Positions 1 through 11,965 of a stretch of DNA of 64,000 nucleotides are shown piece after piece. The notes beneath the pieces are model-generated. The model was not told where the DNA came from. It did no database searches and saw only the letters and a list, made by a program, of their open reading frames with translations. This DNA is from Zhengitettix transpicula (lineage: Eukaryota > Arthropoda > Insecta > Orthoptera > Tetrigidae), in assembly GCA_037074705.1 (NCBI GenBank), contig CM073590.1, positions 40,757,895 through 40,821,894 on the forward strand, read 5' to 3'. The translations under genes were made by a program, and so were the position numbers. Positions within the stretch are counted from its first letter, which is position 1. Each line of letters starts with the position of its first letter.

Positions 1-1600
1 TACAGGCTTGGGAGACGTGCACCCTCAAGGATTTGGGAGGAGTGCATTACATAAAAATAACGCAAAAACATTCGAGTTTGTAGTCGAGTTCGGGGCTATG
101 GCTGTCGCTGAGCTTAATTATGACATTCAACTTGCGGTTTAACCCCCTCGTGTAAGTGTGAAAGGGAGTAGAAATTATTCAAACTTGTTAATCGCCCGAT
201 GTCTGTGCCTAATATTTTTCGCAGTCAATTCAATTCAGAATATTTGTTTTTGCGTTGTGTCAACTCCGTTCGGGGGCAATTACGGTTAGGGATGATGTTT
301 GGTGGTGCGTTACAGCAAAATAATGGCCATACGACTCGGATTGGAATCAAATCCAGGGATATGGAAGTCGCTGAGTTTATTTATGACAAGCAAAGAAAAA
401 ATACTTCTTGTTTGAGACTTCTTGAAACCTGCTCGAAACTTGAAACTTCTGGTGTGAAACAAGAAAACAAGCTTGATGAAAAGATTGTTTTTCTTAATAA
501 TAAGAAAAAATTCAATTATCGTTTAATCATTTGGGTAAAAGTATTTCGCTGAACTTAGTTTACAGATAAAACATGCCTAAGCATTACTCGTGATTATTCA
601 TAATTACATTTTCAACATTAATAAACAGAGTATTATATAAATAAAATTTCTGGATTAAAATAACTGAAACGGTAATGTTAAAACCTGTGTCGTATCTATC
701 TATTTCCAGTTGGTGTGCCTTTTAACTCATGATTTTAGGTTGCCATTTCTACTATGTAGACCAAAGTTCAACCGTTGAAAAGCAACAGCTCAAGGGGCTA
801 CTTAACAGAAACCAGTGCAATCGTTGCAATACTATCCGAATGTGTTGAGTCGAGTGTGCTGCATTCCCGCTATTCCTGGCCTCACATAAATATAGACAGC
901 TTGTGTGAGTTGTCTGAGTGCAGACCACAGCTGTCGCCGAAACCAATTTACTTCTAGAGCACTTAACTCTACCTGCTTTGTCACCTTCAAATCAACCTAT
1001 CTGCCTAAAACGTATTAATGAGTAAAAACAATTTTATACATATCATCATATGTGTATATTCCAGTGCATAAAAATCTTAAAACATACAAGATACGAATAA
1101 TATTTTTATTCAATAAAAATGACTTTTATGGCGTTTACGGATTGACTGAGGGCCAAATATGATCACATTTGTTGAGACCCCCAAAATGGTTATCCAAATA
1201 AATCTGCGTCAAATGGAAACTGTGAATCACCGCACAGGAATATTCCATGGTTGAGTCAGCAGCGGTTCAACACCAAAACGAATAGATTTATGAATGTTAG
1301 TCAACGGCCATTACATATTTAAAAACATATTTTCTAGTGAAAGATCACAATTGAAGTCTGTAATTCAATCAATTAATGACCCGTATAACAGAAATTAATT
1401 CTGATCCATAAAAAGTAATGTAATTGTCTGGCGATAGTATTGATAACAGATGATCGAAAAGTCCACTCACTTTTTAATTTTATTTTTCGAAATTAATTTA
1501 TGTTATTGTCTGTTATACAAGTTCTTAATTTTTTGTGTTATTTTTTCAGGTACTTTCTGAGAAAACTCTTATATAACTTACGTTTATTTATTTTAATCAC
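1..1600. other. No supported gene; AT-rich non-coding DNA
   Basis: The longest open frame (199-552, 117 codons) has no recognisable motif, no splice context and no codon bias unlike its surroundings. The stretches at about 95-150 and 355-395 resemble each other loosely, both holding a core reading GTCGCTGAG followed by TTTATGACA-like sequence. This suggests a decayed internal duplication or a dispersed repeat. Confidence 0.4.
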
Positions 1601-1621
1601 GAGTAAAAGTGTAGGTCCGAC

Positions 1622-1687
1622 TGAGAATCGAACCCAGGATCTCTCGCTTATCGCGCTAACCACTAGGTGTCCTTTTCGACTCGCGAT
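1622..1687 (-). repeat. tRNA-like sequence, probably tRNA-derived SINE fragment
   Basis: On the minus strand this reads like the 5' two-thirds of a tRNA. There is a D-arm / A-box segment containing CCTAGTGGTTAGCGCG, then a shortened anticodon region, then a T arm CTGGG-TTCGATT-CTCAG whose stem pairs (one G-T). The B box GGTTCGATTC is intact. The acceptor stem does not close and the anticodon arm is too short for a working tRNA, so a SINE head or tRNA pseudogene is more likely. Confidence 0.5.
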
Positions 1688-1699
1688 CTGAATCTTATG

Positions 1700-3229
1700 T
1701 TAGTTTAAATTAGAGATGTGAATTATTTACTGCAATCAAAAACGTAAGCTCACTAAGTTCTGAGGATATAAAATTAAATAATAGATAATACGAAATTAAT
1801 TGTTTTGGGATTCATTATGATTTAGATTTATTGTTTCTGTTATACTTTTACTGGGTAAATAATACGAGTGAAAAATTAATAAGAAATTTAGTTCAGACTT
1901 AAGAGGATTAGTACAATAATGAGAAAAATCATGAGTGAGAAAACATAAAAGTTAACATACGTAACATTAAAATTAATATGACCTAAAATAAAATACAAAA
2001 AATGAACAAATAATGAAAATATAATAAGAACATCTGACAATAAAATGAATATGTAAGTATATAAAGAAATATGTACTTAGAAATTTAAATTTGTGTCATT
2101 ATTTTTGTTATCATGCATTTTATCTCAATGGAGGAAATATGAATATCAAACTTAGGCCGAGCGATATATACACGTATATAATACAAAAAAAGTCGATACA
2201 TTCTCTGAAATTTATTTCCTAATCACTAGTAGTTATTATTCTCATATTTTTATAGAAATCGGATTTGTGTGAGGATTTCCTTCGAAGACATTTGAATAGA
2301 GATTCTCCTGTATAGAATCCCCGAAAAGACGTCAAGTCTTATCAAGTGCCTACCAACGGAAGGAATGCAATTTGAATTCGAGTCTGATCATTCTAATTTA
2401 CGAACTATCCGGATTCCTCTAAACGCCCAAGCAACTTAAGTTAAGTGGAAACCCAGAGGCTGCAGCTTCAGATATTCGAAAATAATTCCATTTCCATTAG
2501 TCTCTTATAGTACTGCAAACGGTTTTCAATTTTTGTTACCTATCTTGGAGTCTCACAGGCATTTCTTATTACACTCAGACTTATTGTTACGACACATTGT
2601 AACGTCGCAACTCGTTACAATATTCTATTTCAATTTATTGCGATGTATTTGTGGTCTCGACAATTTTATTTTCTCGTATTATATCTTTATACCACAATAA
2701 ATCTCCTTTTCCTGTAAGTTTAGATCAATTTTCTTACATACAAAAATTTGGACAATCATTCTCTTTCCTTTCCTGTTATTTCAATTTTCTAACGTAATTA
2801 TTTCAATTGATTTACTGTTTTCCTTTTGTCAATAAACGGATGCCTTAATTAATAATAAAATAATCATTCACATTATTGCAGAATTTTATCTGCACAGTCC
2901 TAAAACGCCAAGTTGCTGTTTAATCTCGGATTTTCGACCGAATTTTCTTTCGTTGTGTAATAATTTACGCCATCAGTTGGCATATACACATCAATTAAGC
3001 AGAAAGGTAGTTTTATAGAATTTCTAAAACTAATTAAAAGAGATACACGAAAAGTTGTTTTAAATATTAAAGGATATTGGAAAATGTTTATAATTATAAT
3101 TTAAAAGTTTTTATAAATCAAAAGTGTTTCAGAATTTGATTTTGTTTAACGTTTTTTTTCTTTTGTTGAATAAGAAAGCGAGCGTATGTTTTTCCAACGG
3201 TACGTACATAATACATAATAATAACGGAA
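1700..3229. other. AT-rich DNA without recognisable features
   Basis: No open frame above 60 codons with protein-like composition, no transposon motif and no clear repeat seen on either strand. Confidence 0.4.
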
Positions 3230-3745
3230 AGTTGGTAGCTGCGGAATGTGCTCTTTGTTTCCCGCTTGTCCTGGGTCTGCCGGACGCTACCATGCGTCTA
3301 TTCTTGTCGAGCTGTTTACAAAGGCCTTGGTGTACGACGCCATAGCTGGGCACAAGCCCATTGCGGCCTCGTTGCTGCAATCAGTTCCAGCCTTCCAAAA
3401 ATGTGCCCCGTCAGCTGTAAAGTACAGACCAGATCATGCTGAAATATTAGGTGCTTTATGCTCCTCAACATATCCGTCAAATTCTGGCAAGACGCTACAG
3501 AGTGATGGTGCGCTAATTTCTCTTTGTTAGGGTGCTCTGTTTACAGGTCGGAAATCGCAAGGTGTCCAACAAGTGGCACCAACCACCGCTTCTCATTGGC
3601 TAGACGCCAGGCGTCTGACGCTCGGGATAAACCGGTCGTCGCGGCGCCACTGTTGCCAACATTCCAGCTGACTCAGAACGGGACACCTTGCAACCTACCC
3701 TATAGCATCCGATTCTGTCCGAACGAAAGAACCACACGATAAAAC
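3230..3745. other. GC-rich patch of unknown nature
   Basis: Base composition changes sharply from the AT-rich flanks to a CpG-containing stretch. Overlapping open frames on both strands (for example 3246-3530 on + and 3600-3869 on -) give no recognisable protein. A perfect 7+1+7 palindrome, AGACGCC-A-GGCGTCT, lies at 3602-3616, just after a CATTGG (CCAAT-box-like) sequence. It could be an unmethylated promoter or a decayed mobile element. Confidence 0.35.
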
Positions 3746-4879
3746 ATGTGTAATTAACACTTGCAATCAATACTACATAACAGTTATTTATATTATTAAA
3801 TCTTTTAATTTGTAATTTAGAGACATTTAAGACGTGCTTCTCGGCCATTTTATCTTTTACAACAATCAATTTAGTCCAAACGAACCAATGTCTTGTATTT
3901 ATTTTCAGTGATGGTAAATAAATATTTCCGTTAAATTCAAAAGTGTCAATTCTTATTAAAAGCAGCAGATTTTTCTGAGTGTTTGTCAGTGCGCTTTATT
4001 TCAAAGAAACTAGTTGACCTTATAAAAATTTGTACATATCTTTCTCATAAAACACTGTGATTTCAGCTAAAAACCTAATTGAATAAAACGTTACAGAAAG
4101 TACGTACATTGCCCAGTCTGTGTCGCTCAAATACTTAAATTGATCACAGTATTTATAATAAATTTTATACCTTATGGTCTATGTGTAATGAGTAACATTA
4201 TATCGAGGACTGACGTCAAGTAATGGCTTCCATAGAAGGAAATAACGCATATGATTAGAAAAACATCAGCTTAAAATTTATTAATCCAGTATTTCTTTAT
4301 TGATGAAGAAAGAAGATTAACAGCCTAAGGTTTGAATAAATTTTCGTGGATTTTTTTGAATTGTATAAACGTAATTTAGTATACCCTACAAAAGTTCTTG
4401 GTATTCGCAATACTAATTAAATATTTTAATTTATTATTTTTCTTTGACTTGTGTCCTGACACTTACCTGATACCTTATTACCCGACACGACAGCGAGGTG
4501 TTGTGTCGCACAATCAACAATGGTTAAAATAGTGAATCTGGGATTGTGTTTAGTGTTTGTAATATACATGTTTCTCGGAAGTACTTATGAGCATAAAAAG
4601 ACAAAGTTCTCATTGCGTAAGAGTTCCCCCTTAACTATGCGATTCTTTTTAAAGTTTTTAAATATTCTTTGTCATTTTCGTTATGTTTCACTTACGTCTT
4701 TTTCCTATTCTGAAACCTTCTATTTAATATATTTTTTTATTTGTGTATCTATTACTTTGTATTTTATTTTATAAGCATTTTCGTATTTTTGTGTGTCGTC
4801 TTTCTTCCTCATTGATGTATTGTAATAATTGTGTATACTTATTTATTGTATTCTATTGTACATATGTATGTAATGGTGC

Positions 4880-4930
4880 CTTGAATTTTCGTGGTTCTTC
4901 AGTAGAGAACTAATGGAATAAATAAATATA
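4880..4930 (+). repeat. Possible 3' end of the window's LINE family
   Basis: The sequence CAGTAGAGAACTAATGGAAT followed by an AATAAATAAATA tail resembles the 3' termini of the better copies, which read GAGGACTAATGGWGAAT before a short tandem tail. No reverse transcriptase remains here. The match is short, so the call is tentative. Confidence 0.35.
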
Positions 4931-5576
4931 AGTCTTGAGGCGGTACTATCGTATCTCAACTCGTTTCTAAATTGAACAACAAGTGGCACCACTTTAGTTC
5001 CAAGTTTCACCACCACATGCGGATTGCTAGTCTTGTTCATTAAAATACTAGATTTTTATTTCAATTCGGAGAACTCCGAAAACATCGGTCGATCTCACCT
5101 TCACTTGGAACCCATCGGCCTCCAGCGCCATGTCATTTTTATCTCTCATTTTCATTCCCTTAAAGTTCTAAATATCATCCATTTTTTCTAAATGGGATTT
5201 AATTTTGAAAGGGTGACTATACATTTAGTTTAAAAGTGTGAGCATGGATTTAGTTGTTTGTAGGAATATTGATTGTAATTAAATTAAATATGCCAAATAC
5301 AACCAAAATTAAGTGATGTTATTAATGTCACAACGTTTCTGGGATCCTTTCAGACTTGTACAGCCTGCTACATTTCTGCGATATAGGTTATGCGTCGAAG
5401 AATTTATTTTAATAATAATAATATATTCAATATTCGAGAGAAAGCTTTCGCAAGCTCAAGCCGTAGAGGCCATAAAATTAAATTAAAGATCCTAAATGTG
5501 TAAGAAATGTGAATAAGTAAAAAATTGTTGGTGAGCCTGCATCAGGTCTATGAAGGAAATTCACACTGGATCTGGA

Positions 5577-5654
5577 CTCGACACGGGCCACTCAGTCGGT
5601 ACAGCTTCCGCTCGGTAAGCAGAGATCCCGGGTTCGATTTCTGGACTGGTCGAG
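5577..5654 (+). repeat. tRNA-like sequence / tRNA-derived SINE head
   Basis: A 78-nt tRNA-sized segment. The ends CTCGAC (5577-5582) and GTCGAG (5649-5654) pair as an acceptor stem. An A-box-like CACTCAGTCGGTACAG and a T arm CCGGG-TTCGATT-TCTGG with intact B box are visible. The anticodon arm pairs poorly, so I favour a SINE or tRNA pseudogene over a functional tRNA. AT-rich DNA follows without an obvious SINE body. Confidence 0.5.
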
Positions 5655-5659
5655 ATTTT

Positions 5660-8600
5660 TACATCCTGATACTTTATCAAAATATCTGACGTCACGAATC
5701 ATGTGAATATCCTGGGGCATTAAAATAGTCTATTACTGGTAGTAGTCATCTAATACTGATATATGTACACATGTATGAAGATTGGGTCGACCATCTGAGG
5801 TGTAATGATTTCCGTTACTGCCTGATAAATCTGGAGTTACTAATTAGAATCCCGTCATGGCAATAGCTGTGTGGAACGATCTCATTTTCAATATTATCAA
5901 AATCAAATCAAAGTGTAAAAATAACATTGCAAAGCTTCTACGCAGAACGACGCGGCAAATGGGTGGAAGGCTAACGAGAAATTGAATGGTTATCCAATTA
6001 ATTATCTAAAAGTAATAGATAACTTCCTGAAACAAGTCACTAAACACCTAACTAATAAATCTCGTGAAGAAGAGAGTTCACGAAGATCCCACATCACGTT
6101 AGAGTGCAAACATGATCCAGGATTTAGCATGAGTCTTAGTGAATACTTCGCATATTGTCCTTCTATTACAATTAGAGCCGTTGGTTGTATTATTCAGGAG
6201 AGTTGTTTTGCTAGTTGCTTTCCTGGAATTTGTACTGTCTCTGTCCAGCTGCGTAGTATTTTTAGCCAACGATTAGAGGGAGCTGTGGATGCTTGTAGAT
6301 TTTCTTTCTGGCACGCGTCGTTGCGTTGAGCAGCTGGAGGCGAAGCTCTCAGGCAGGTGGGGCCATATTAATAGCTCGCCGCCATAGCGTCCCATGCGGA
6401 CCTACACTCAACTGCGTCTTCACATATACCACTTATGGAAATTTAGAGGCGAAACACGATGGAAGTGATTAATTGTTGAGAAGTCCGAAAATGTATTTCT
6501 AATAGTCACTATGTTATAATAAGTTCAATAAAAATAGAGACGTGATTGTCCTGCTAAGTAATAATGAAGGAACCCAGGATTTTAGTCTAGAAAATTTGTA
6601 AAATAATTTATAATAAAATATCAAAAAATTAAAGTTTCACTAAATATAATTGAACTCTTTGTTTTAAGATACATAAATCGAAAATATTCACCATTAAAAG
6701 AGTAATTTTTAATTGCTATATAATTGTACAGATTATTACATATCATATAATAATATTATTTTTGGAATGTTGCGACACATATATTTAAAATATTATTCTC
6801 CTTTCCCTGACTAATGTACTGAATTACATTACTAAAATAAAATATCAGTAGGATTATGGTATAGCACAACATGCGTGTTTTAGCCTGCCTCTTTATTTAA
6901 ATTACATATTGGCCCAGTACAATATTTTGGTGAAATTACTGACAGTTTCGTTCCATAAATGTGAAATAGGACTTTTTTTTATGAACTTGTTACAGTAACG
7001 AAATTCTTCGTTCGAGCGACGCAGCAGCTTCTACATGGACGTTTGACGGGTTGCAGTTGCAAAGGAAACATTCTTTCGGGTCGTCTATTATATAATTATT
7101 CATCTAAAGGAATGGCAATCATTAATATGAAGCACAAACCTCACTGCGGTAAAAGAGACTCCACAGATAATCTTTAATCTTCGCATGTTGGTTTTACACC
7201 TATTGGAGTTACTAAACCTTGAAATAATTTCGCACGCATTTCTTGGCACCTGCACTACATTTACACTTGTCAAAGGCGAGCATTCTCTCGGCGTATTTTA
7301 GACTTGACATTCCAGTGCGATGCATTTGTGTGAGTATGTATAGTAGATATTCTATATTATTTTAAATATTTAGAAGGAGTAGCATCTATAAAGTATTAAC
7401 AAAAATATTTTCGGACAGATGTAAACAATTGTAGTTTATGAAATAATTTCAATTATGCAGGCGTAATATAAACTTAAGTTTCATTCATATATGAAAACAA
7501 TCAGAGATTCTAAGATTTTATAGAAAAAGTCCGGTATTTGACGTTCAGGGACGTACCCTTTCAATTCCCGAAGGAATAATATAGTTGGCTTCCTCATAAC
7601 AACAATTAGAATAAAAATTAAGTGGAACTATATTACAATTTATGTTCAATTTATATGTATGCCTTTGTATCATGAAGAAATATGACTAATTAATTTCAAT
7701 ACATATATTTGTTACAACTATTTGAAATATTTCGTCAATTACAACGAATTGTGAAAAACTTTTGTCTAATTACGCTACAACAAAGAAAAGTAATTTTAAT
7801 GTTGTTTTACACTAATATAGCCCTTCAACTGTTCTAATCATCATACTACCAATCAGTAATTTTAAGAATATAAATATAGATATACTGCTTTGGAATATAA
7901 ATCTTGTTACTCATTAAAAATTAAGAGTTCATCATGTTTGCTGAATATATATGTAATACTATATGTAATTACATATATATTATATCTAATCTACTGAATT
8001 TAGTTCATTAATGATTTAAGTGAAAATTTAATGAAGGGAAAGAAAGCACCACTTTATAAGATAATGAAGTCATTGGAGTATTAAAAAAATAATTAAAGCT
8101 GTCTGACAATTGATTTTGTCACCGAAGTTTCATACAAATACAGAAAAAATTCCTGAGTGAGAGTCTCGCCACTTGTTTTGAGCCTTGCTGAAGCACATGG
8201 ACGTAAATAACCACTTCTGGCTGAAGTTCAAACGTTTCTGAGGCTCAATGGAAAACTACCTGTTAATAAAAGCGTGTTACAAGTTTTAAAAGCACTGTTA
8301 TAGATTTAAAAACTGGAAATATTGTTAGCATATTCCACTGAGGTATATAAATTTAACTTCAATATTTAGTCTGTCTGTTCACTTATATGCACTTTTAGTT
8401 TACAATTGTCCTCACGGCATATATATTTGCAGAGGAATCATTTTATCTAATAATAATCCGTACTGTAGCACTCATTTAAATTAATACGTAAATGAAATAT
8501 GGATAAAATATTAACATTAACATAATAATATTGTTTAAATGACTTTTGCGTTCATGTAATTGTTGCTATCGCAAAATATTGTGTAATAATTAATAAAACC

Positions 8601-11230
8601 TTTTACTAATTTAACTGAAGTAAGAAAAATTCTGAAGTCAGAAAAAAGAAGGTAAATATCTATACTTAGAAGTAAATTATATATTTGCATCATTTAATAA
8701 AACCAAATAATATTTTAGTGATTCATTGATGAATCACAACTGCACGTTTTCTTATGCATGAAACGGAAAACCCACGTGCTTGCCACGAGTCACGTAGCAC
8801 AGATGCATCCGGCCAGATACACCGAATTTAAAGGCCAACTAATATGGCTCGCTAGAGATCTCATGTAATCCTGAAACGAGTTAATAGCTGTGACTCATGA
8901 AGAATTTAGCGACTTCCCATTCATACAGTCATATATTAAAGCCGTTAGAACTGATATGGAAAGTAGGATGCTTTAAATGAGTTCGTTAAGGGTAAAGCGA
9001 ATTGCATTTTTTATAATAGTTTCTTACTTCTATTATTCGTCCAACCATCTTCAGTCACATTTACTTTAATTTCACAGATTTATTCTGCTACCCAGAGCAT
9101 CAAGGCTCTATTGGTTTGTAGTATTAATTTGGCCAGTACGCACAATGTACGTTTTAATTTCATACTGAGACAATCATCTCGATAAACGCCTCTCAACTGA
9201 AAAAAATTAGAGTTTTCAAAATGCTATTAAATTATAATAAATTAAACTGTCTGTATATTATAATTTCATTATAATATAGATCAATTCAATTTATGCATGC
9301 ATGGTTAATGGAAACGAACTACGCATAACATGAGAGTATCCCAAAGAAATCGCGAGTAAATTAATAGGCTTGTTTATAAGTGCTACTTTTTCACGTTTAT
9401 TTTAAATTGAATAGGTTTTAGAACCAAAACAATTTCAATAAACGCAACGGAATGGATTCGTTCTGTGTGCTGGTGAATGTTGACAGCTAATGCAGCATTT
9501 AGTGGGTACTGTCGTCCACTTGTTGCTACCTACTTCGTGGTGCATGAAAGAGAGATGGCTGTCTGCTTCACGCTACAAGGCGCTTTGCGTGTGTGCTTCA
9601 TTAGGAGCACGAAGCTTGCTTTGTTAATGACATAACTGTGTGCTATTTTCAGTAGTCCATTCAGTCCACTTTAATCCAATTAAAATACTAATTCACCTTC
9701 ACTTTAATAACTTTAACATAATTTTGCTGAATTTTGTAGAAGTAATTAAATACATGCACTAAAATAGTGCATTCATCGTACGTCTAACTCTACATCTATG
9801 TATCATAAATGAGGAATATATCAAATAATACCTCAGGGTGTACCGTACCTCAGTTCCCTTTAAATAATAATTTTTTTTTCATACTCTCCGTTGGTTTCGA
9901 TTTTGCGCAAGTCTGTTCAAGGTTTTGCCTAAAACGTTCCTTACAAATATTCATTTCATATGAAACTTAGCATAAGCTGAGAAATACGATTAAATTTGCT
10001 GATAATGGAGTTTGTGAAACACAGAATGCTTTACAGGAGAAGTTGAATAACCACAAGAACGCCAGAACAAGAGAATTACTGATTAGATATCTGTTTTCAT
10101 CAGACGTAGTACGATTTGGGAATAGTTTCATGAATATGTATACCAAACATATATAACTAGTAATAAAGGTTTCTTATTACCGGGAGTAAAAAAAATATTC
10201 AATATCAAAGTTGGCCTTTCGAAAAAAGATGTCATTAATACTTAAAAGATAGTAGTTTGAAAAATGTGGACTACAAGTAACAAGTCAATAAATCTAGATT
10301 AGTTTATTAATTACAAAATTATAATGTGATCATTTCACTAATGGAGCGATCTATTCTAGAAAGCATCGCTACTTAGTGAGAAATGAGATCAGAGTTACAG
10401 TCGCCGTAGAGAATGTAAAATATCTAATGTGGCAATGTAACTGTGTGTCAAGAATAAAGAAAATTCTGAACTGACGCTTATGACAAAATGGACAGTTTAT
10501 TTATTAGGAACATTATATGCATATATACATTCTGATGAAATTGACATAAAATTCAGAAGCTCATTACAATCGATAGTTTCCTTCGAAATCAAACCTGTCT
10601 AGCGTCACGAATAAATACATCCAATGACGTGTAATACCATTTTAAACTTATTTTATGTTAAGACGTAAAAATTATGTTACTGTTACTTCGTGTTGAGGAG
10701 ATCGTATAGCGTATTTATACTTATGTATGAAGTAAGGTTAAATATAGGTTTTCTCAATTGATTACCAAGCTTCTCGTCATTTCTCTTTTCAATTATGGAC
10801 TCACACAGCATTTCATCGATAATAAAAATTTGTTTATTAGTTTTTTGATAACAATTTCCATTATTGAGATGAAATCCCCAAACAGAGTAAGTTTGAATAG
10901 CCGACATTGTGAAAACAACGACATATTTTCCTTTCAGTAGTTGTGGCTCAGTTGTCCCGTAGGGATTCTGATCAGGGAGTAAGAGCTGAAATCACACACA
11001 CTGGTCCTCGAGTTCTAAAAAGTATATTGAAGAATTTTACCAACCCTCAAGAAGGAAATCGGAGTATTTCATTATTCCAATGTAGCTTTGCGAAATGATG
11101 TTAGATTTTTATTTTAGGGAAAATTAAGTTAAATCCATTCAAGATTATATGTATGTAGCTGCTCTGGAAAATTTATTAGATCTCATGATTTACAGTTGAT
11201 CGGACAGCTCACTAATGGAACGTACACAAC
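5660..11230. other. Long AT-rich non-coding interval
   Basis: Nothing recognisable as a gene. An open frame of 115 codons at 5982-6329 has no motif I know. The segment 6330-6420 is locally GC-rich. The interval 9480-9620 is also somewhat less AT-rich. If the SNAG exon at 11735-11804 is real, this interval is part of that gene's first intron or downstream region, because the gene is transcribed leftwards. Confidence 0.4.
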
Positions 11231-11232
11231 TA

Positions 11233-11480
11233 TGACCACTCTGCGTAGACCAATCTGATGTCGGCACGCACATAAGAAAGAAATCTGCAGACCGGTCTGG
11301 AGGCTACAAGTTCACGGTCTGGCACCGATTGATGTTTAGCGGATGTTTTGTCTCAGGCGCCCAATTTGCCTATCTAAATAAAGTCTCAGGACTAGATCTG
11401 CGCAGACCAAAGAACTGTTTCTAATTCAGCAAACGTCAGTAAACCTTATCTGCGCAGACCGTCTGTTGACCTCACACACG
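11233..11480. promoter_or_regulatory. Cluster of repeated CTGCGCAGAC-type motifs
   Basis: Within about 240 bp the core TCTGCRNAGACC or its half GTCTG/CAGAC recurs. Examples are CTGCGTAGACC (11241), TCTGCAGACCGGTCTGG (11284), GGTCTGG (about 11316), TCTGCGCAGACC (11397), TCTGCGCAGACCGTCTG (11449) and GGCAGACACAGAC (about 11491). AGAC/GTCT is the known Smad DNA-binding core, but the assignment is inference. The cluster lies about 250 bp into the presumed first intron of the minus-strand SNAG gene. Confidence 0.35.
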
Positions 11481-11734
11481 TTTGATTTGTCGGCAGACAC
11501 AGACTTTTTCCTGACGTGTGATGAGTTCTTAATAAGAATCTGCGAATCATTGAAACTGAAGATCTCAGGTGCCGAGGCGTGACATGTTGATTCAACGATT
11601 CTGAAATATTTTTATTAGCGTTCCAATATACTCCAGGAAATGACGATCAGATCTACGCCCTTAAATTTAAAGTTTACGGTATCTTTTCCTATTTCTACTT
11701 AGAGGTATGATGTAGTTGTAGGAAGTAGGAGTAC

Positions 11735-11804
11735 CTCTCAAGCCGTCTGCGTCCAGGGCGGAGCTGCTGTAGCGCCGGGCAGTGATGAGGAAGGCGCGAG
11801 GCAT
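11735..11804 (-). CDS. First coding exon of a SNAG-domain zinc-finger repressor (partial gene)
   Basis: On the minus strand an ATG (11804-11802) opens 23 codons beginning MPRAFLITARRYSSS, followed by an AGAG|GTACTC splice donor at 11735/11734. The N-terminal pattern M-P-R-[SA]-F-L-[VI] is the SNAG motif. It recruits corepressors such as CoREST/LSD1 and starts Snail, Scratch, Gfi1 and Ovo-like C2H2 zinc-finger repressors. The exon is GC-rich and sits in a CpG-rich patch, as expected for a developmental regulator's first exon. Upstream of the ATG is a TTTCAG, so an additional 5' UTR exon is possible. No C2H2 zinc-finger exon is visible leftwards to position 1, so the rest of the gene should lie beyond the window after a long intron. 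Which family member it is cannot be decided from 23 residues. Confidence 0.5.
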
Positions 11805-11965
11805 GGCTCGCGACTGAAATGAACCGCCCCCGGCGCGGAGCGACGCGGCGCTGCGGTGCCGCTAGGGGCGCTCTACGCACAAGCTGGCCCACGTTTACGA
11901 CTGCTTTTAAAAATACGCGCACTCCAGCAGCTACCTCGCCTCGAACAAGGACAGCTTGCTACAGA
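11805..11965 (-). promoter_or_regulatory. CpG-rich patch upstream of the SNAG-type exon, candidate promoter/5' UTR
   Basis: Immediately 5' (minus strand) of the candidate start codon, the sequence becomes very rich in CG dinucleotides (GGCGCGGAGCGACGCGGCG around 11830-11850), in contrast to the AT-rich surroundings. No TATA box is obvious. A CpG-rich core promoter or 5' UTR of the leftward gene is the simplest reading. Confidence 0.35.

Noticed and set aside
199..552. 117-codon open frame on +
   Set aside because: No recognisable motif, no promoter or splice context, and AT-rich codon use like the flanks; likely chance or decayed repeat.
3246..3530. 94-codon open frame in a GC-rich patch
   Set aside because: All frames are open in this patch on both strands because stops are rare in GC-rich DNA; no family recognised.
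3568..3580. AACAAGTGGCA sequence seen at about 3568, 4978, 14108 and 58373
   Set aside because: The match is only 9-11 bp and flanks do not align; too short to call a repeat family.
5982..6329. 115-codon open frame
   Set aside because: Not similar to any family I know; mixed composition with no domain pattern.
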